Counted from the first letter of the stretch, positions 1 through 9,944 are shown. The stretch is 64,000 bases of DNA from Citrobacter sp. JGM124 (GCF_018257795.1 NZ_JAERJD010000007.1:62001-126000), one strand, 5' to 3'. Notes: generated from the letters alone by a model not told the origin. Numbers and translations: made by a program.

Positions 1-1
1 G

Positions 2-358
2 GAAAATGATGTCTATTTCCAGGTCGGACTGTTGACCGTTATCGGCCTGTCGGCAAAAAATGCCATTCTGATCGTGGAATTTGCCAATGACTTGAATACT
101 CGTGGCCAGGATTTATTCAGCGCGACGCTAACCGCCTGTCGTCAGCGACTGCGTCCCATACTGATGACGTCTTTAGCCTTTATCTTTGGGGTATTACCGC
201 TGGTTATCAGCAGTGGTGCGGGTTCAAGTAGCCAGCATGCGGTAGGCACCGGGGTGATGGGCGGCATGATATCCGCCACTTTCCTTGCCATATTCTTTGT
301 TCCCCTTTTCTTTGTCTTAGTGCGTAAGCGTTTTCCCTTACGTAAACGCCCCGATTAG
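2..358 (+). CDS. acrD: RND efflux pump inner-membrane subunit AcrD, C-terminal fragment
   Basis: This is the last ~118 residues of an AcrB/AcrD-type RND transporter; the 5' part lies outside the window, so the frame is open from base 2. The visible part starts with the conserved [10 protein letters not shown] and [14 protein letters not shown] segments and carries the last transmembrane helices, ending in a basic tail ([11 protein letters not shown]). RND pumps use the proton gradient to export drugs, bile salts or aminoglycosides together with a periplasmic adaptor and TolC. AcrD is preferred over AcrB because ypfM, yffB and dapE follow, as in E. coli. A strong terminator follows the stop. 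Confidence 0.88.
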   Translation, partial: ENDVYFQVGLLTVIGLSAKNAILIVEFANDLNTRGQDLFSATLTACRQRLRPILMTSLAFIFGVLPLVISSGAGSSSQHAVGTGVMGGMISATFLAIFFVPLFFVLVRKRFPLRKRPD

Positions 359-366
359 ACGCCAAC

Positions 367-395
367 AATAAAGCGCCTCTACAGGGCGCTTTATT
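367..395 (+). terminator. Rho-independent terminator after acrD
   Basis: An inverted repeat AAAGCGCC / GGGCGCTTT with a short loop (TCTACA) is followed by a T-rich stretch, 9 bases after the acrD stop codon. Confidence 0.85.
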
Positions 396-449
396 GTTGT
401 ATTAACAGTTGTTTGTTAATTATGCCGTGATATTTATTTTATTATCTGG

Positions 450-512
450 TTATTTTTTGCGCAACATTTGCTCAATGAAATCTTTCCAGTTCCCTAATTC
501 AGTGTCGATCAT
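450..512 (-). CDS. ypfM: Small protein YpfM
   Basis: A 20-codon frame on the minus strand encodes a peptide beginning MIDTELGNWKDFIEQ and ending MLRKK. It closely resembles the 19-residue E. coli small protein YpfM and lies in the same place, between acrD and yffB on the opposite strand. A good ribosome binding site (GAGG) sits about 5 bases before the ATG. The function is unknown in E. coli. The peptide is a short amphipathic sequence with a basic C-terminus. Conservation of residues, position, orientation and Shine-Dalgarno makes this a real gene despite its length. Confidence 0.85.
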   Translation of the reverse strand: MIDTELGNWKDFIEQMLRKK

Positions 513-1076
513 GTCTACCTCAAATATTACAATTTTATTAACTAAGCGAATGACAGTGCTAAAACCCTGCAGGGTATGCGGGGTCATTAATACGTGATCA
601 GGTGATTAACAGTCAACTAAAATTTTAAACATCTCTTAACATCATTGATGTTAAATCATTTAAAAACATCTAAAACAACCAGAGGCGAAAAAAAATAAAA
701 CATTTAATAATCAGTGTAATAATTATTATCTGGGATTTAATACCGCATTTATTGACTACTTATAGATATTAACATCAGAGTTTTAAATCCAAATATATGA
801 AGAAGACCATCAAATAATTTCAAAATATGATACAGCCATGCCACGCGTTCAGGTTTAGCAAAACGAAATTTATGCCTGAACGGTATATCGCATTTATATA
901 ATACCCAACGCGTGTTCCTGAGTATTATCTTAACCCGATTCGTCTCAACGTATTGTTAACTATTCGGTTACCGAACTCTCAGGAAACTGAGTTATGATGG
1001 CCTCTTTTACGCAGTGATCCATTCGTAACAGATAAGTGCTGACTGGCTCTCACATACCGACACAGGAGGGATTTTT
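513..1076. other. Gene-free interval between ypfM and yffB
   Basis: About 560 bases with no credible reading frame. It is AT-rich and must hold the ypfM promoter (minus strand) and the yffB promoter (plus strand). It also contains a nested inverted repeat, listed separately. Confidence 0.6.
842..914. repeat. Nested inverted repeats upstream of yffB
   Basis: Two perfect inverted repeats are nested. The inner one is CGTTCAGG (846-853) with CCTGAACG (875-882). The outer one is CACGCGT (842-848) with ACGCGTG (908-914). No T-run follows, so a simple terminator is unlikely. It may be a protein-binding site or a structured RNA. No function is assigned. Confidence 0.5.
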
Positions 1077-1457
1077 ATGTCCAATGAACGTCCGGGAACC
1101 ATCCTTAAGCTTTATGGCATTAAAAACTGTGACACCATTAAAAAAGCCCGTCGTTTCCTGGAACAACACAACGTTAATTATCAGTTCCATGACTACCGTA
1201 CTGATGGCCTGGACCCTGCTTTACTGGACCACTTTATTGCCGAACTGGGATGGGAAGCCCTGCTGAACACGCGAGGCACAACCTGGCGTAAACTGGATGA
1301 AACCCAACGATCTGCGATTACCGACGGACCAAGTGCAGCAAAACTGATGCTCGAGATGCCGGCAATCATTAAACGCCCATTGCTCTGGGCGCCGGGTAAG
1401 CCTATGCTTTTGGGTTTTAATGAATCAAGTTATCTGAAGTTTATCAACGAGGTATAG
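1077..1457 (+). CDS. yffB: Spx/ArsC-family reductase-like protein YffB
   Basis: A 126-residue protein of the ArsC/Spx/YffB thioredoxin-fold family. The N-terminal motif [16 protein letters not shown] carries the single conserved cysteine. The C-terminal RPLL-W motif ([16 protein letters not shown]) is typical of YffB. The family is thought to have glutathione-dependent reductase activity, but the substrate is not established. The ATG at 1077 is preceded by GGAGGG. The stop is 4 bases before dapE, so the two genes are almost certainly co-transcribed, as in E. coli. Confidence 0.92.
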   Translation: MSNERPGTILKLYGIKNCDTIKKARRFLEQHNVNYQFHDYRTDGLDPALLDHFIAELGWEALLNTRGTTWRKLDETQRSAITDGPSAAKLMLEMPAIIKRPLLWAPGKPMLLGFNESSYLKFINEV

Positions 1458-1461
1458 TCTT

Positions 1462-2589
1462 ATGTCCTGCCCGGTTATTGAACTGGCCCAACAGCTTATT
1501 CGTCGCCCTTCCCTGAGCCCGGATGATGCAGGCTGTCAGGCATTAATGATAGAGCGTCTGCGTAGCATCGGCTTCACCATTGAACCGATGCATTTTGGTA
1601 AAACACAGAATTTCTGGGCATGGCGCGGACAAGGTCAAACCCTGGCATTTGCCGGACATACTGACGTAGTGCCACCGGGGGACGCGGAGCGCTGGATTAA
1701 TCCCCCATTTGAACCCACTATTCGTGATGGCATGTTATTTGGCCGTGGCGCGGCAGATATGAAAGGTTCACTGGCTGCAATGGTTGTCGCGGCAGAACGT
1801 TTTGTTGCTCAATACCCCAGTCATAAGGGGCGGCTGGCATTTTTGATCACCTCCGATGAGGAAGCCAGTGCTCATGATGGCACCGTAAAAGTGGTTGAAG
1901 CACTCATGGCCCGCAAGGAACGGTTGGATTACTGCCTGGTCGGCGAGCCCTCCAGTACTGAAGTAGTGGGTGATGTAGTAAAGAATGGCCGCCGGGGATC
2001 TCTGACCTGTAACTTAACCCTTCATGGTGTACAAGGGCATGTTGCTTACCCGCATTTGGCGGATAACCCTGTTCACCGTGCCGCACCTATGCTTAATGAA
2101 CTGGTTGCGATGGAATGGGATAAAGGCAATACATTTTTCCCGGCTACCAGTATGCAAATCGCCAATATTCAGGCAGGGACGGGCAGCAATAATGTGATCC
2201 CCGGTGAGTTATTTGTACAGTTCAACTTCCGTTTTAGCACAGAACTCACTGACGGAGACATCAAACGTCGGGTTATCGCCCTGTTGGATAAATACCAGTT
2301 ACGTTACACCCTTGACTGGTGGCTTTCCGGACAACCCTTCCTGACTCCGCGAGGCAAACTGGTGGATGCGGTCGTTCATGCTGTCGAGCATTACAATGAG
2401 ATCAAACCACAGTTACTGACCACGGGTGGCACTTCGGACGGGCGTTTTATTGCCCAGATGGGAGCACAGGTTGTTGAACTGGGGCCAGTGAATGCAACAA
2501 TTCACAAAATTAATGAATGTGTGAAGGCGTCAGATCTCCAGTTGCTGGCACGAATGTATCAGCGCATTATGGAACAGTTAATCGCCTGA
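1462..2589 (+). CDS. dapE: Succinyl-diaminopimelate desuccinylase DapE
   Basis: A 375-residue M20-family zinc hydrolase that removes the succinyl group from N-succinyl-L,L-diaminopimelate, giving L,L-diaminopimelate for lysine and peptidoglycan synthesis in the cytoplasm. Metal ligands and catalytic residues are in place: H66 and D68 ([11 protein letters not shown]), D99 (GRGAADMKG), E133/E134 ([10 protein letters not shown]), a GEPSS motif and H348 (ATIHKIN). Length equals that of the E. coli enzyme. It lies 4 bases after yffB and 27 before ypfN, in a likely operon. dapA, for an earlier step, lies 5 kb away. Confidence 0.98.
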   Translation: MSCPVIELAQQLIRRPSLSPDDAGCQALMIERLRSIGFTIEPMHFGKTQNFWAWRGQGQTLAFAGHTDVVPPGDAERWINPPFEPTIRDGMLFGRGAADMKGSLAAMVVAAERFVAQYPSHKGRLAFLITSDEEASAHDGTVKVVEALMARKERLDYCLVGEPSSTEVVGDVVKNGRRGSLTCNLTLHGVQGHVAYPHLADNPVHRAAPMLNELVAMEWDKGNTFFPATSMQIANIQAGTGSNNVIPGELFVQFNFRFSTELTDGDIKRRVIALLDKYQLRYTLDWWLSGQPFLTPRGKLVDAVVHAVEHYNEIKPQLLTTGGTSDGRFIAQMGAQVVELGPVNATIHKINECVKASDLQLLARMYQRIMEQLIA

Positions 2590-2616
2590 AGAAAGGCAAA
2601 CACAGAGAGGTATCCC

Positions 2617-2811
2617 ATGGAGTGGTTATCACAATATTGGTGGATTATGGTACCGGTGGTTCTTGTTGGCATTTTTATTAATGTCATAAAAGACTTAAGT
2701 CGAGTAGACCACAAGAAATATCTGGCCAACAAACCTGAATTACCGCCCCATCGTGACTGTAACGATAAATGGGACGATGACGATGATACCAGCAACCCCG
2801 GAAAACATTAA
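2617..2811 (+). CDS. ypfN: UPF0370 small membrane protein YpfN
   Basis: A 64-residue protein with one N-terminal transmembrane helix (roughly residues 5-25) and an acidic C-terminal tail rich in aspartate ([15 protein letters not shown]). The sequence and position (between dapE and tmcA) match E. coli YpfN of unknown function. It is the last gene of the yffB-dapE-ypfN group and is followed by a terminator shared with the convergent tmcA. Confidence 0.9.
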   Translation: MEWLSQYWWIMVPVVLVGIFINVIKDLSRVDHKKYLANKPELPPHRDCNDKWDDDDDTSNPGKH

Positions 2812-2828
2812 TCGTCACCACTGGATGC

Positions 2829-2855
2829 AAACGGGCTGATTTTCAGCCCGTTTTT
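2829..2855. terminator. Bidirectional terminator between ypfN and tmcA
   Basis: The inverted repeat AAACGGGCTGA / TCAGCCCGTTT has a short loop and A/T runs on both sides. It can serve both ypfN (plus) and tmcA (minus). Confidence 0.85.
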
Positions 2856-4945
2856 CCGTCACTGAACCACTTGTTCGTATTAATAACACCATCACATTCA
2901 GGCAAAAATTCCCCCTGCTGAATATGAGCCACCCAGGTCTTTAATCTTCCACAACGCTGACTGTCCAGTTGACACAGTGCGGTTTCTGTTTCCTGCCGTT
3001 GGGCGGCCAGCAAGGCTTTACGGCCACTTAATTTGAAAAGTTGCCCCAATGCGGCGCGAGTTTCCCCCTCTTGTAGCTCCCCACGAAGAACGCCAGGAGG
3101 CAGCTCACACCCCAGTAACAGCCGCTGCAATGCCCCACGGGAGCTGTCCAGGGAGCGATGAGCAAAGGCAAAACCGGCCAGTTCAAGCCAGTCATCATCA
3201 CTGAGCTCATCATCAGAAAGCATCTGTTTATTTTCAATGGCCCCCGTTGGAAGGGGGAGCTGCCAGCGGGTGTTTCGTAACAGGCGCCGTTGCTCATGCT
3301 GGACTAACCAGTGCCCCTTCCGGGAAAGGGGCAACAGCGCCATCAGGTTGTAACAACCGCTACTGGCCTCAAGCTGGCTCCCCATACGTACAAGCTGAAA
3401 ACCACACCGTTGCCAGAAACGCCACAGTTCCTCGGTATAACCAAAACTGACTGACAGATAGTCAAACGCGCCTGTGGCCATTTGTCGGGCTTGTTCAATA
3501 AGCTCACTGCCAAGCTGCTGACGCTGACAACTGGGATGAACCGCTATACGGCTAATTCGTAGCCCAGACAAAGTAGCGGCTAATGGGTTGCCGCCATGCG
3601 CTGCCAGCGACTGAGCCACCAGGTTACCTCTTGGGCGACGAAATCCTCCCCAGACTTGACCACTCAGGCTTTTATCAAGCCCCCCCTCTTCCACCAGCCA
3701 TACCGCACCAGCACAATGCGTTGCTCGCGTGGCGGCAATGTAGTGCATACCCGGGGCATCCAGGAGACGTCGCCAGTCCAGTGGTGACGTTCGATAATGC
3801 GCCCCTGAGAGTAAACGATAGATATCGGCCAGCTGCTGTGCATTCTGCGGCCAGAGATGTGGTTCAATACGTGAAAAACTGACCGTTCCACTGGGTAACC
3901 TGCCCAGGACGGGTTCCTCAAATAACATCATTCTGTCTATCAGGCGTTCAAGGGGGCAGCCCTGAGCCCAGCGTATGGGGTGATTCAGCGTAAAATAGTG
4001 ACATGAGGGTAATGAGGCACAAAATTTCAGTAGAAAACCGCGCCCGGTTCCTTCATAACCTTGTACCGTGGTGGTCAATAGCACCCGGGGGAAGTGGGAA
4101 ATCATCTGTTGTAACAACGGGCCCGGGATCGCCGCCGCCTCATCGACAATCAGCCAGTCAAAATGCCCCTCCGGTTTGTTTTTCGCCAGAGCATCAGGAG
4201 CCAGAAAAACAAACTTTTTACCGGCAAATTGTGCCAGTACATCCGTAGAAGTTTTACTGGGGGCACTCACCAGACACGCTCCGGGGCTGCTATCAGCCAA
4301 CATCCCCGCCAAAGAAGACTTCCCGCGACCCCGTGGTGCCGTGACTACAGCAACACCACGCTCAAGCAAATTCAGCTGTGCCAGTATTGATGCCTGCTCT
4401 TGCTGTGGCCCCTGATGAACTGGCTGCCACGAGGGGTAATCAGCTAACCCCGTGAGGTTAAGTGGATGATGCTGTCGCCACACCACGGCATCAGTATCAT
4501 TCATCAAACAACCCTGTAAATGCTGGATAAAATGAGGGGTTGCAATCGCCTCAGGGGTTTCGCTCCATCGGCAGGAGTCCGCGTCAGGCTGATGCTCCCA
4601 GTTTTGCCACTCTGGCGCCAGTAGCACTAACCAGCTTCCTGCCTTAAGTGTACCTGCCAGTGCAGCCAGTGCCGCTGCATCGAACCCTTTACGGGCATCA
4701 AATATCCCATGACGAAATTCCCGTCCTAACAGCGTACGTAATGCCGACGGCGCACAATGCAGAGCCCAGTCAGAGACCTCACCAACCCATAGCCAGTCCC
4801 CAGATAACTGGGCGGAGAGCTGGCGAGCTTGTTGCTCACTCCACGGCGCCTCGCCAGCTATCACCAATAAACGGCGTATTCCACTCACCTCCATTTGCGT
4901 TGTTATCTGGCTCAGGTGAGTGACAGGGTGGATTTTGATATTCAT
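2843..4945 (-). CDS. tmcA: tRNA(Met) cytidine acetyltransferase TmcA
   Basis: A 700-residue cytoplasmic enzyme that makes N4-acetylcytidine at the wobble base of elongator tRNA(Met), using acetyl-CoA and ATP. It has an N-terminal domain, an RNA-helicase-like ATPase module with Walker A (APRGRGKSSLAGM) and Walker B (WLIVDEAAAIPGPLL), then a GNAT acetyltransferase domain (SRIAVHPSCQRQQLGSELI) and a C-terminal RNA-binding tail. Length and arrangement match E. coli TmcA (YpfI). The start overlaps the ypfJ stop by 4 bases (ATGA), so translation is probably coupled. Confidence 0.95.
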   Translation of the reverse strand: MNIKIHPVTHLSQITTQMEVSGIRRLLVIAGEAPWSEQQARQLSAQLSGDWLWVGEVSDWALHCAPSALRTLLGREFRHGIFDARKGFDAAALAALAGTLKAGSWLVLLAPEWQNWEHQPDADSCRWSETPEAIATPHFIQHLQGCLMNDTDAVVWRQHHPLNLTGLADYPSWQPVHQGPQQEQASILAQLNLLERGVAVVTAPRGRGKSSLAGMLADSSPGACLVSAPSKTSTDVLAQFAGKKFVFLAPDALAKNKPEGHFDWLIVDEAAAIPGPLLQQMISHFPRVLLTTTVQGYEGTGRGFLLKFCASLPSCHYFTLNHPIRWAQGCPLERLIDRMMLFEEPVLGRLPSGTVSFSRIEPHLWPQNAQQLADIYRLLSGAHYRTSPLDWRRLLDAPGMHYIAATRATHCAGAVWLVEEGGLDKSLSGQVWGGFRRPRGNLVAQSLAAHGGNPLAATLSGLRISRIAVHPSCQRQQLGSELIEQARQMATGAFDYLSVSFGYTEELWRFWQRCGFQLVRMGSQLEASSGCYNLMALLPLSRKGHWLVQHEQRRLLRNTRWQLPLPTGAIENKQMLSDDELSDDDWLELAGFAFAHRSLDSSRGALQRLLLGCELPPGVLRGELQEGETRAALGQLFKLSGRKALLAAQRQETETALCQLDSQRCGRLKTWVAHIQQGEFLPECDGVINTNKWFSDGKTG

Positions 4946-5796
4946 GGGTTCATCGCTATATCGTCAAAATGAAGGCATTGTTGCAGTTCCCCACTGACAA
5001 ACCCACGATTAAACCATTGATAACGTTTATCTAAATGGGCATATGAGAAAGTTTCAGGTAAAATAGTACCCTGAGGTCGAAGGCGTTGTTCTTCGTCAAT
5101 GATCCGGGCCACATTGAGTGCCTGTTGTAGGTCACCCGAACTCAGAATTTGCTGTTCAGCCATACGGTGCCCCCAAAGCCCGGCAAAACAATCCGCCTGA
5201 AGTTCGTGTTCCGGGGACGCACTTGCCCCGGTTTCAAGCTTCAGTTGCTGCTGAATATGATGCCCGAAAGCATGGGCAATAACATACCCCAGGGTGAAGT
5301 CCCCCCCGGCACCGAGCGTTTTTTTCATCTCATCATACAAAGTGAGCGAGACGTAGACGCTGTTGTCCTGTGGGCAATAAAAGGTACCGATGGCAAGCTT
5401 ATCATTGTGGCAAGGAGTGTGGACAGGCTCCCTGTATATCACTATGTGTGGCGGCTGATAGGGAAGGCCCTTTGTCTGAAACAAGGTCTGCCACGTTTCG
5501 TCAAGGGTAGCAATGAGCGTGGTGGTAAACTCGGTCGCGTCATTGTCCGGTGAAACAATGTGTTCCTTGAGGGTAACCGGGGCTGCTACCACGTTCGGTG
5601 AGGCCGATTTTTTTGTAAAAAAATCACTAATGCGTCCCTGGCAGTAACTGGCGACAATCACCACCACCAGCAAAATAATCCCTCCCTTTCCCCGAGGGAT
5701 GCGAAAGATCCCCCGCCCGAAACTCGTCGGTGATCGGTGGACGGTTCTCAGTTTTTTTTCTGGATTATTGCCGTTACGCTGCCCATGATTGCCCAT
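4942..5796 (-). CDS. ypfJ: YpfJ-family putative metallopeptidase, catalytic Glu replaced
   Basis: A 284-residue protein of the neutral zinc metallopeptidase family (PF04228) with a transmembrane segment near residues 38-52 (GIILLVVVIVASYCQG) and an extracytoplasmic catalytic domain. The family motif is HEhGHHVQ; here it reads HAFGHHIQ (GVIAH-A region at about 5255-5285), so the glutamate that activates water is alanine. The third ligand region (ELQADCFAGLWGH) is conserved. The linker between the two motifs is about 15-20 residues shorter than in E. coli YpfJ. Position next to tmcA and purC is as in E. coli. The protein is probably proteolytically inactive or decaying. Confidence 0.88.
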   Translation of the reverse strand: MGNHGQRNGNNPEKKLRTVHRSPTSFGRGIFRIPRGKGGIILLVVVIVASYCQGRISDFFTKKSASPNVVAAPVTLKEHIVSPDNDATEFTTTLIATLDETWQTLFQTKGLPYQPPHIVIYREPVHTPCHNDKLAIGTFYCPQDNSVYVSLTLYDEMKKTLGAGGDFTLGYVIAHAFGHHIQQQLKLETGASASPEHELQADCFAGLWGHRMAEQQILSSGDLQQALNVARIIDEEQRLRPQGTILPETFSYAHLDKRYQWFNRGFVSGELQQCLHFDDIAMNP

Positions 5797-5874
5797 AGTC
5801 GCTACCTGATTAGCCTTTTATTACTCTAGATCCTAGAAGGTTAATAGGTTAATTACCACTGTAAAACCATGAAA

Positions 5875-5905
5875 AAAGGACGCTAAATAGCGTCCCTTTT
5901 ATTAC
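5875..5905 (-). terminator. Terminator after purC
   Basis: On the minus strand the hairpin GGGACGCTA / TAGCGTCC is followed by TTTTTT. It lies about 55 bases after the purC stop and ahead of ypfJ. A second small inverted repeat, TGTCAGG / CCTGACA (5916-5936), lies between it and purC. Confidence 0.8.
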
Positions 5906-5956
5906 AGGATCACGATGTCAGGCCCTGTGCCTGACAAAACGTAAACGATTGCGCGG

Positions 5957-6670
5957 TTAGTCTAATTTAACGCCAAGACGGTGTGCTACCACTTCATAGG
6001 CTTCAATCAATCCGCCCAGACTCTGGCGAAAACGATCTTTGTCCATCTTCTCAAGCGTCTCTTTATCCCACAAACGGCTGCCATCTGGAGAAAACTCATC
6101 GCCCAGCACCACCTGGCCCTTGAATAAACCAAACTCAAGCTTAAAGTCTACAAGGATGAGTCCCGCGTCATCAAATAACTGACTCAGAACATCGTTAGCT
6201 TTATAGCTCAGTTCACGCATACGGGCGAGGTGTTCTTTGCTCACCCAACCGAAGGTTTCGCAATAAGACTCATTGACCATGGGATCATGCATGGCATCAT
6301 TTTTCAGGAAAAGGTCGAACAGAGGTGGATTCAGTAATGTTCCCTCTTCAATACCCAGACGCTTGACCAGCGACCCGGCAGCGCGATTGCGGATGACACA
6401 CTCAACCGGCACCATATCCAGTTTTTTTACCAGCACTTCGTTGTCGGAAAGTAACGCTTCCATTTGGGTTGGAATGCCTGCCTCTTCCAGTTTAGCCATA
6501 ATAAAATGGTTGAACTTATTGTTTACCATTCCTTTACGGTCAAACTGTTCGATACGTGCGCCATCTCCTGCTGACGTATCATTGCGGAATTCGAGTACCA
6601 ACAGGTCTGGATTATCCGTACTGTAAACGGTCTTCGCTTTGCCACGATACAACTCAGCTTGCTTTTGCAT
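5957..6670 (-). CDS. purC: SAICAR synthetase PurC
   Basis: A 237-residue phosphoribosylaminoimidazole-succinocarboxamide synthase. It joins aspartate to CAIR with ATP in de novo purine synthesis. Recognisable segments are the start [18 protein letters not shown], the phosphate-binding YRGKAKTVY region, RNRAAGSL and DFKLEFG. The start at 6670 is chosen over a longer frame because it matches the family N-terminus and is preceded by GGAG (in GGAGTGACAGAAAG). Terminators on both sides suggest a separate transcript from bamC. Confidence 0.97.
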   Translation of the reverse strand: MQKQAELYRGKAKTVYSTDNPDLLVLEFRNDTSAGDGARIEQFDRKGMVNNKFNHFIMAKLEEAGIPTQMEALLSDNEVLVKKLDMVPVECVIRNRAAGSLVKRLGIEEGTLLNPPLFDLFLKNDAMHDPMVNESYCETFGWVSKEHLARMRELSYKANDVLSQLFDDAGLILVDFKLEFGLFKGQVVLGDEFSPDGSRLWDKETLEKMDKDRFRQSLGGLIEAYEVVAHRLGVKLD

Positions 6671-6733
6671 CTTTCTGTCACTCCAGGTGTTACGACTGCT
6701 TTTGCAGTCTGGGGTTGATACATAATGCTTAAA

Positions 6734-6760
6734 TAAAAAGGGTCGGTAGTTACCGACCCT
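6734..6760 (-). terminator. Terminator after bamC
   Basis: The perfect stem GGGTCGGTA / TACCGACCC, followed on the minus strand by TTTTTATTT, lies just after the bamC stop and before purC. It would separate the dapA-bamC transcript from purC. Confidence 0.85.
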
Positions 6761-6769
6761 CAACAATCA

Positions 6770-7801
6770 TTAATTAAATGCCGCCTGGAATACGGCGACT
6801 AATGCGTCGTTTTGCGACTGTGTCAGGGCGTGCCCTTTAGGATCGATAAACTGCATACTACTGCGGTTATCCAGGTCACCAACCTGCAGTTTATAATCGC
6901 CGCCCACAAGATCAGGATCTCTCGCCCCGAGTTGTGTCCAGGCACTGTCTGAAAGAGGTTTATAGGTCACCGCGATGCTGCCTGTAGAGCGAGTCGCATC
7001 GGTTATCTTCATACCTACTTTTTCCAGTGCCCCTGGCAGTTTAGTCCAGACCGCATTAAACGGTGCTCTGACCACAAGCATCGGTAACCCTGTGTCATCA
7101 GCGGCGCTCTGCACATCAAACTGCGATACGCTGCGGTTATCCTGCCTATTTTTTTGAGCAGTTTGCGCGTTATCCAGACCCAGACTGATAGCATTAAGCA
7201 TTTCAGCACTGTAGCGCTGCACAGAAGCCGTATCACTGACAGGTTTACCCGCCTGTTCAAGGTTCAGCAACTTAACTACGATAGACTGCTGATACCCCTG
7301 AGGCAGAACGCTGATCTGGTAGCGACCTCGGTACTGCTGATCTTCATCAGCACGATTCCACTCTACCCAATCCGTGGTCAAGGTTTGCTGACCATCACTG
7401 CGTTCCGTAATGGTATAGCGATTTTCCTGGAGAATACTCACTACTTGTGGCCACAGCCCATTAGCCATGGCCGCTTCGACTAACAGTGTCGCAGTATTTC
7501 CTGCAAACGTTGTTCGCCCGCCATTCACCAGTGACAGAGCCTGGGTTGGGGGACGAATATCCAGCGCCTTACCAATTGCATCACTGCTACGAACCACAGG
7601 AATATCGTACTGTGCGTTCTGTAGTGGCAGAATCATACCCGCCGGAGCATGAAGTTCCGCAAGCGGTGTTGCCTGCAAATACGACTCATCGCCGCTCACT
7701 TGACGCTTATAACGCTGGTCGCTGCTACAGGCAGCCAGCAGCATGGCGAGTGAGACAACAGCAACTTTTGCCACCGTCGATTTCTGTACTGAGTAAGCCA
7801 T
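6770..7801 (-). CDS. bamC: Outer-membrane protein assembly factor BamC
   Basis: A 343-residue lipoprotein of the BAM complex, which folds beta-barrel proteins into the outer membrane. The signal peptide ends in a lipobox ([10 protein letters not shown]), so it should be lipidated at Cys25 and moved to the outer membrane. An unstructured N-terminal region (which binds BamD in E. coli) is followed by two helix-grip domains. It lies 16 bases downstream of dapA, and the two are co-transcribed as in E. coli. Confidence 0.95.
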   Translation of the reverse strand: MAYSVQKSTVAKVAVVSLAMLLAACSSDQRYKRQVSGDESYLQATPLAELHAPAGMILPLQNAQYDIPVVRSSDAIGKALDIRPPTQALSLVNGGRTTFAGNTATLLVEAAMANGLWPQVVSILQENRYTITERSDGQQTLTTDWVEWNRADEDQQYRGRYQISVLPQGYQQSIVVKLLNLEQAGKPVSDTASVQRYSAEMLNAISLGLDNAQTAQKNRQDNRSVSQFDVQSAADDTGLPMLVVRAPFNAVWTKLPGALEKVGMKITDATRSTGSIAVTYKPLSDSAWTQLGARDPDLVGGDYKLQVGDLDNRSSMQFIDPKGHALTQSQNDALVAVFQAAFN

Positions 7802-7817
7802 TAAATCTCCCTAGCTT

Positions 7818-8696
7818 TTACAGCAAACCGGCATGCTTAAGTGCGTCCAGAATGACCGGGCGACTTGCGTCGGTTAACGGTGTCATCGGCAAACGTAAGG
7901 TGTCGGTTGCTACAAGACCTAATTCCCTTGCAGCCCATTTGACTGGAATAGGATTAGGTTCTACAAATAGTTTATGGTGTAGCGGCATGAGACGCTGATT
8001 AATCTTACGTGCTTTCGCAAATTGTCCTTCTGCCGCCAGTTTACACATTTCCGCCATCTGGTGCGCGGCTACGTTAGCAGTAACAGAAATAACCCCGTGA
8101 CCACCCAGCTGCATAAAGTCTAATGCATTCGCATCATCGCCACTCACCAGGATAAAGTCATCTTCAACCAGCTCTTTGATCTGGTTTACGCGGATTAAGT
8201 TCCCGGTTGCTTCTTTGATACCAATAATATTTTTGATCTTCGCCAGGCGGCCAACCGTTTCAGGCAGCATGTCACACCCCGTACGCGAGGGGACATTGTA
8301 CAGCATCTGTGGCAAGTCGGTACTTTCAGCAATCGCTTTAAAGTGCTGGTACAGGCCTTCCTGGGTCGGACGATTGTAATAAGGTGTAACAGTAAGGCAG
8401 CCAATCACGCCACTATTGTGGAAACGCTTAGTCAGAGAGATGGCTTCGGACGTGGCATTGGCACCTGTGCCAGCAATGACCGGAATACGTCCGTCAGCCA
8501 GGTCCAGGGTTAGCATCACCACGTCGCCATGTTCGTCATGGCTCAGAGTGGCTGACTCACCAGTCGTGCCCACAGAGACAATCGCCGACGTTCCAGCGTC
8601 AATATGGTAATCAATCAGTTTTTTCAGACTGGAGCGGCAGACATGACCTTTCTCATCCATCGGTGTAATTAACGCGACAATACTTCCCGTAAACAT
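7818..8696 (-). CDS. dapA: 4-hydroxy-tetrahydrodipicolinate synthase DapA
   Basis: A 292-residue aldolase-type TIM barrel. It condenses pyruvate with aspartate semialdehyde, the first committed step to diaminopimelate and lysine. The GTTGES motif and the Schiff-base lysine ([10 protein letters not shown], about residue 161) are present, as is the catalytic tyrosine in YNVPSRTG. The length equals E. coli DapA. It is divergent from gcvR, with the promoter region in the ~150 bases between them. Confidence 0.97.
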   Translation of the reverse strand: MFTGSIVALITPMDEKGHVCRSSLKKLIDYHIDAGTSAIVSVGTTGESATLSHDEHGDVVMLTLDLADGRIPVIAGTGANATSEAISLTKRFHNSGVIGCLTVTPYYNRPTQEGLYQHFKAIAESTDLPQMLYNVPSRTGCDMLPETVGRLAKIKNIIGIKEATGNLIRVNQIKELVEDDFILVSGDDANALDFMQLGGHGVISVTANVAAHQMAEMCKLAAEGQFAKARKINQRLMPLHHKLFVEPNPIPVKWAARELGLVATDTLRLPMTPLTDASRPVILDALKHAGLL

Positions 8697-8843
8697 TGGC
8701 GACCCTCTGTGCGAACATGTTCCTCAATGTTACGTTTGGTGCCATCAGAAAAGCAAGCAGCCAGAAGCCCCTAAGCGGTTGGCAGCAGGTTTTTTTTGTG
8801 CTTTCCTAGTGATAATCGCCCCCCACATACAGGAAGAATACGT

Positions 8844-9398
8844 TTGACGCCCTCATCACACCATTATTTGGTTATCACTGCATTGGGAACTGCCCGCCCA
8901 GGTATCGTCAATACTATCACCCGCCACGTCAGTAGTTGCGGTTGTAATATTGAAGACAGTCGCCTCGCTATCCTGGGGGAAGAGTTCACCTTCATCATGC
9001 TGCTTTCCGGGAGCTGGAATGCGATAACCCTGATTGAGTCAACGCTACCATTAAAAGGCGCGGAACTGGATCTGTTAATTGTGATGAAGCGCACATCAGC
9101 TCAAGAACGCCCCCCCATGCCCGTCAGCGTATGGGTCCAGGTGGAAGTCGCAGACTCACCCCATCTGATTGAGCGCTTTACTCATCTTTTCGATACTCAT
9201 CACATGAATATCGCAGAACTGGTATCGCGTACCAAACCCGAGCAAGATGATCGCGTGCCTAAACTGTATATTCAGATCACTGCCCACAGCCCGGCTTCTG
9301 AGGATGCGAGCATTATCCAGCAAGCTTTCAAATCACTGTGTACAGAACTGAATGCAGAAGGCACTATTAGCGTGGTTAACCTACAACAAGAAGATTGA
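8844..9398 (+). CDS. gcvR: Glycine cleavage system transcriptional repressor GcvR
   Basis: A 184-residue ACT-domain protein that antagonises GcvA at the gcv operon when glycine is low. The most similar segment is SRLAILGEEFTFIMLLSGSWNAITLIESTLPLKGAELDLL (given here only as the region 8955-9075), matching E. coli GcvR almost residue for residue. The start is taken as TTG at 8844 (LTPSSHHYLVITALG): it aligns with the E. coli start and has AGGAAG 8 bases before it. The in-frame ATG at 8796 would add 16 unrelated residues. Confidence 0.92.
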   Translation: MTPSSHHYLVITALGTARPGIVNTITRHVSSCGCNIEDSRLAILGEEFTFIMLLSGSWNAITLIESTLPLKGAELDLLIVMKRTSAQERPPMPVSVWVQVEVADSPHLIERFTHLFDTHHMNIAELVSRTKPEQDDRVPKLYIQITAHSPASEDASIIQQAFKSLCTELNAEGTISVVNLQQED

Positions 9399-9416
9399 AA
9401 CAGACGGAGAGAATCG

Positions 9417-9887
9417 ATGAGCCCACTGAAAGCCGGTGATATTGCACCCAAATTTAGCCTGCCTGATCAAGACGGTGAGCAAGTAAATTTAACCGACTTC
9501 CAGGGACAGCGCGTTCTGGTTTATTTCTATCCGAAAGCGATGACACCAGGCTGTACTGTGCAAGCCTGCGGTTTACGCGACAACATGGATGAACTTAAGG
9601 CGCATGGCGTCGAGGTGTTGGGTATCAGCACTGACAAACCAGAAAAACTGTCCCGTTTTGCCGAAAAAGATATGCTTAACTTTACCCTGCTGTCCGATGA
9701 AGACCATCACGTCTGCGAGCAGTTTGGCGTTTGGGGAGAGAAATCTTTTATGGGGAAAACTTACGATGGTATCCATCGTATTAGCTTCCTGCTGGACGGC
9801 AATGGAAAAGTTGAACATGTTTTTGATAACTTCAAAACCAGCAACCACCACGAGGTTGTTGTTAACTGGTTAAAAGAGCACGGTTAA
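9417..9887 (+). CDS. bcp: Thioredoxin-dependent thiol peroxidase Bcp (PrxQ)
   Basis: A 156-residue atypical 2-Cys peroxiredoxin that reduces hydrogen peroxide and organic peroxides using thioredoxin. The peroxidatic C46 and resolving C51 are visible in TPGCTVQACGLRD. It lies 18 bases after gcvR with its own Shine-Dalgarno (GGAGAG), in the same order as in E. coli. A strong shared terminator follows. Confidence 0.96.
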   Translation: MSPLKAGDIAPKFSLPDQDGEQVNLTDFQGQRVLVYFYPKAMTPGCTVQACGLRDNMDELKAHGVEVLGISTDKPEKLSRFAEKDMLNFTLLSDEDHHVCEQFGVWGEKSFMGKTYDGIHRISFLLDGNGKVEHVFDNFKTSNHHEVVVNWLKEHG

Positions 9888-9944
9888 TTTAATCATTTAC
9901 GTCACCGGGCCATTGCCCCCTAAATGTCATGGCATAAATCAGTC

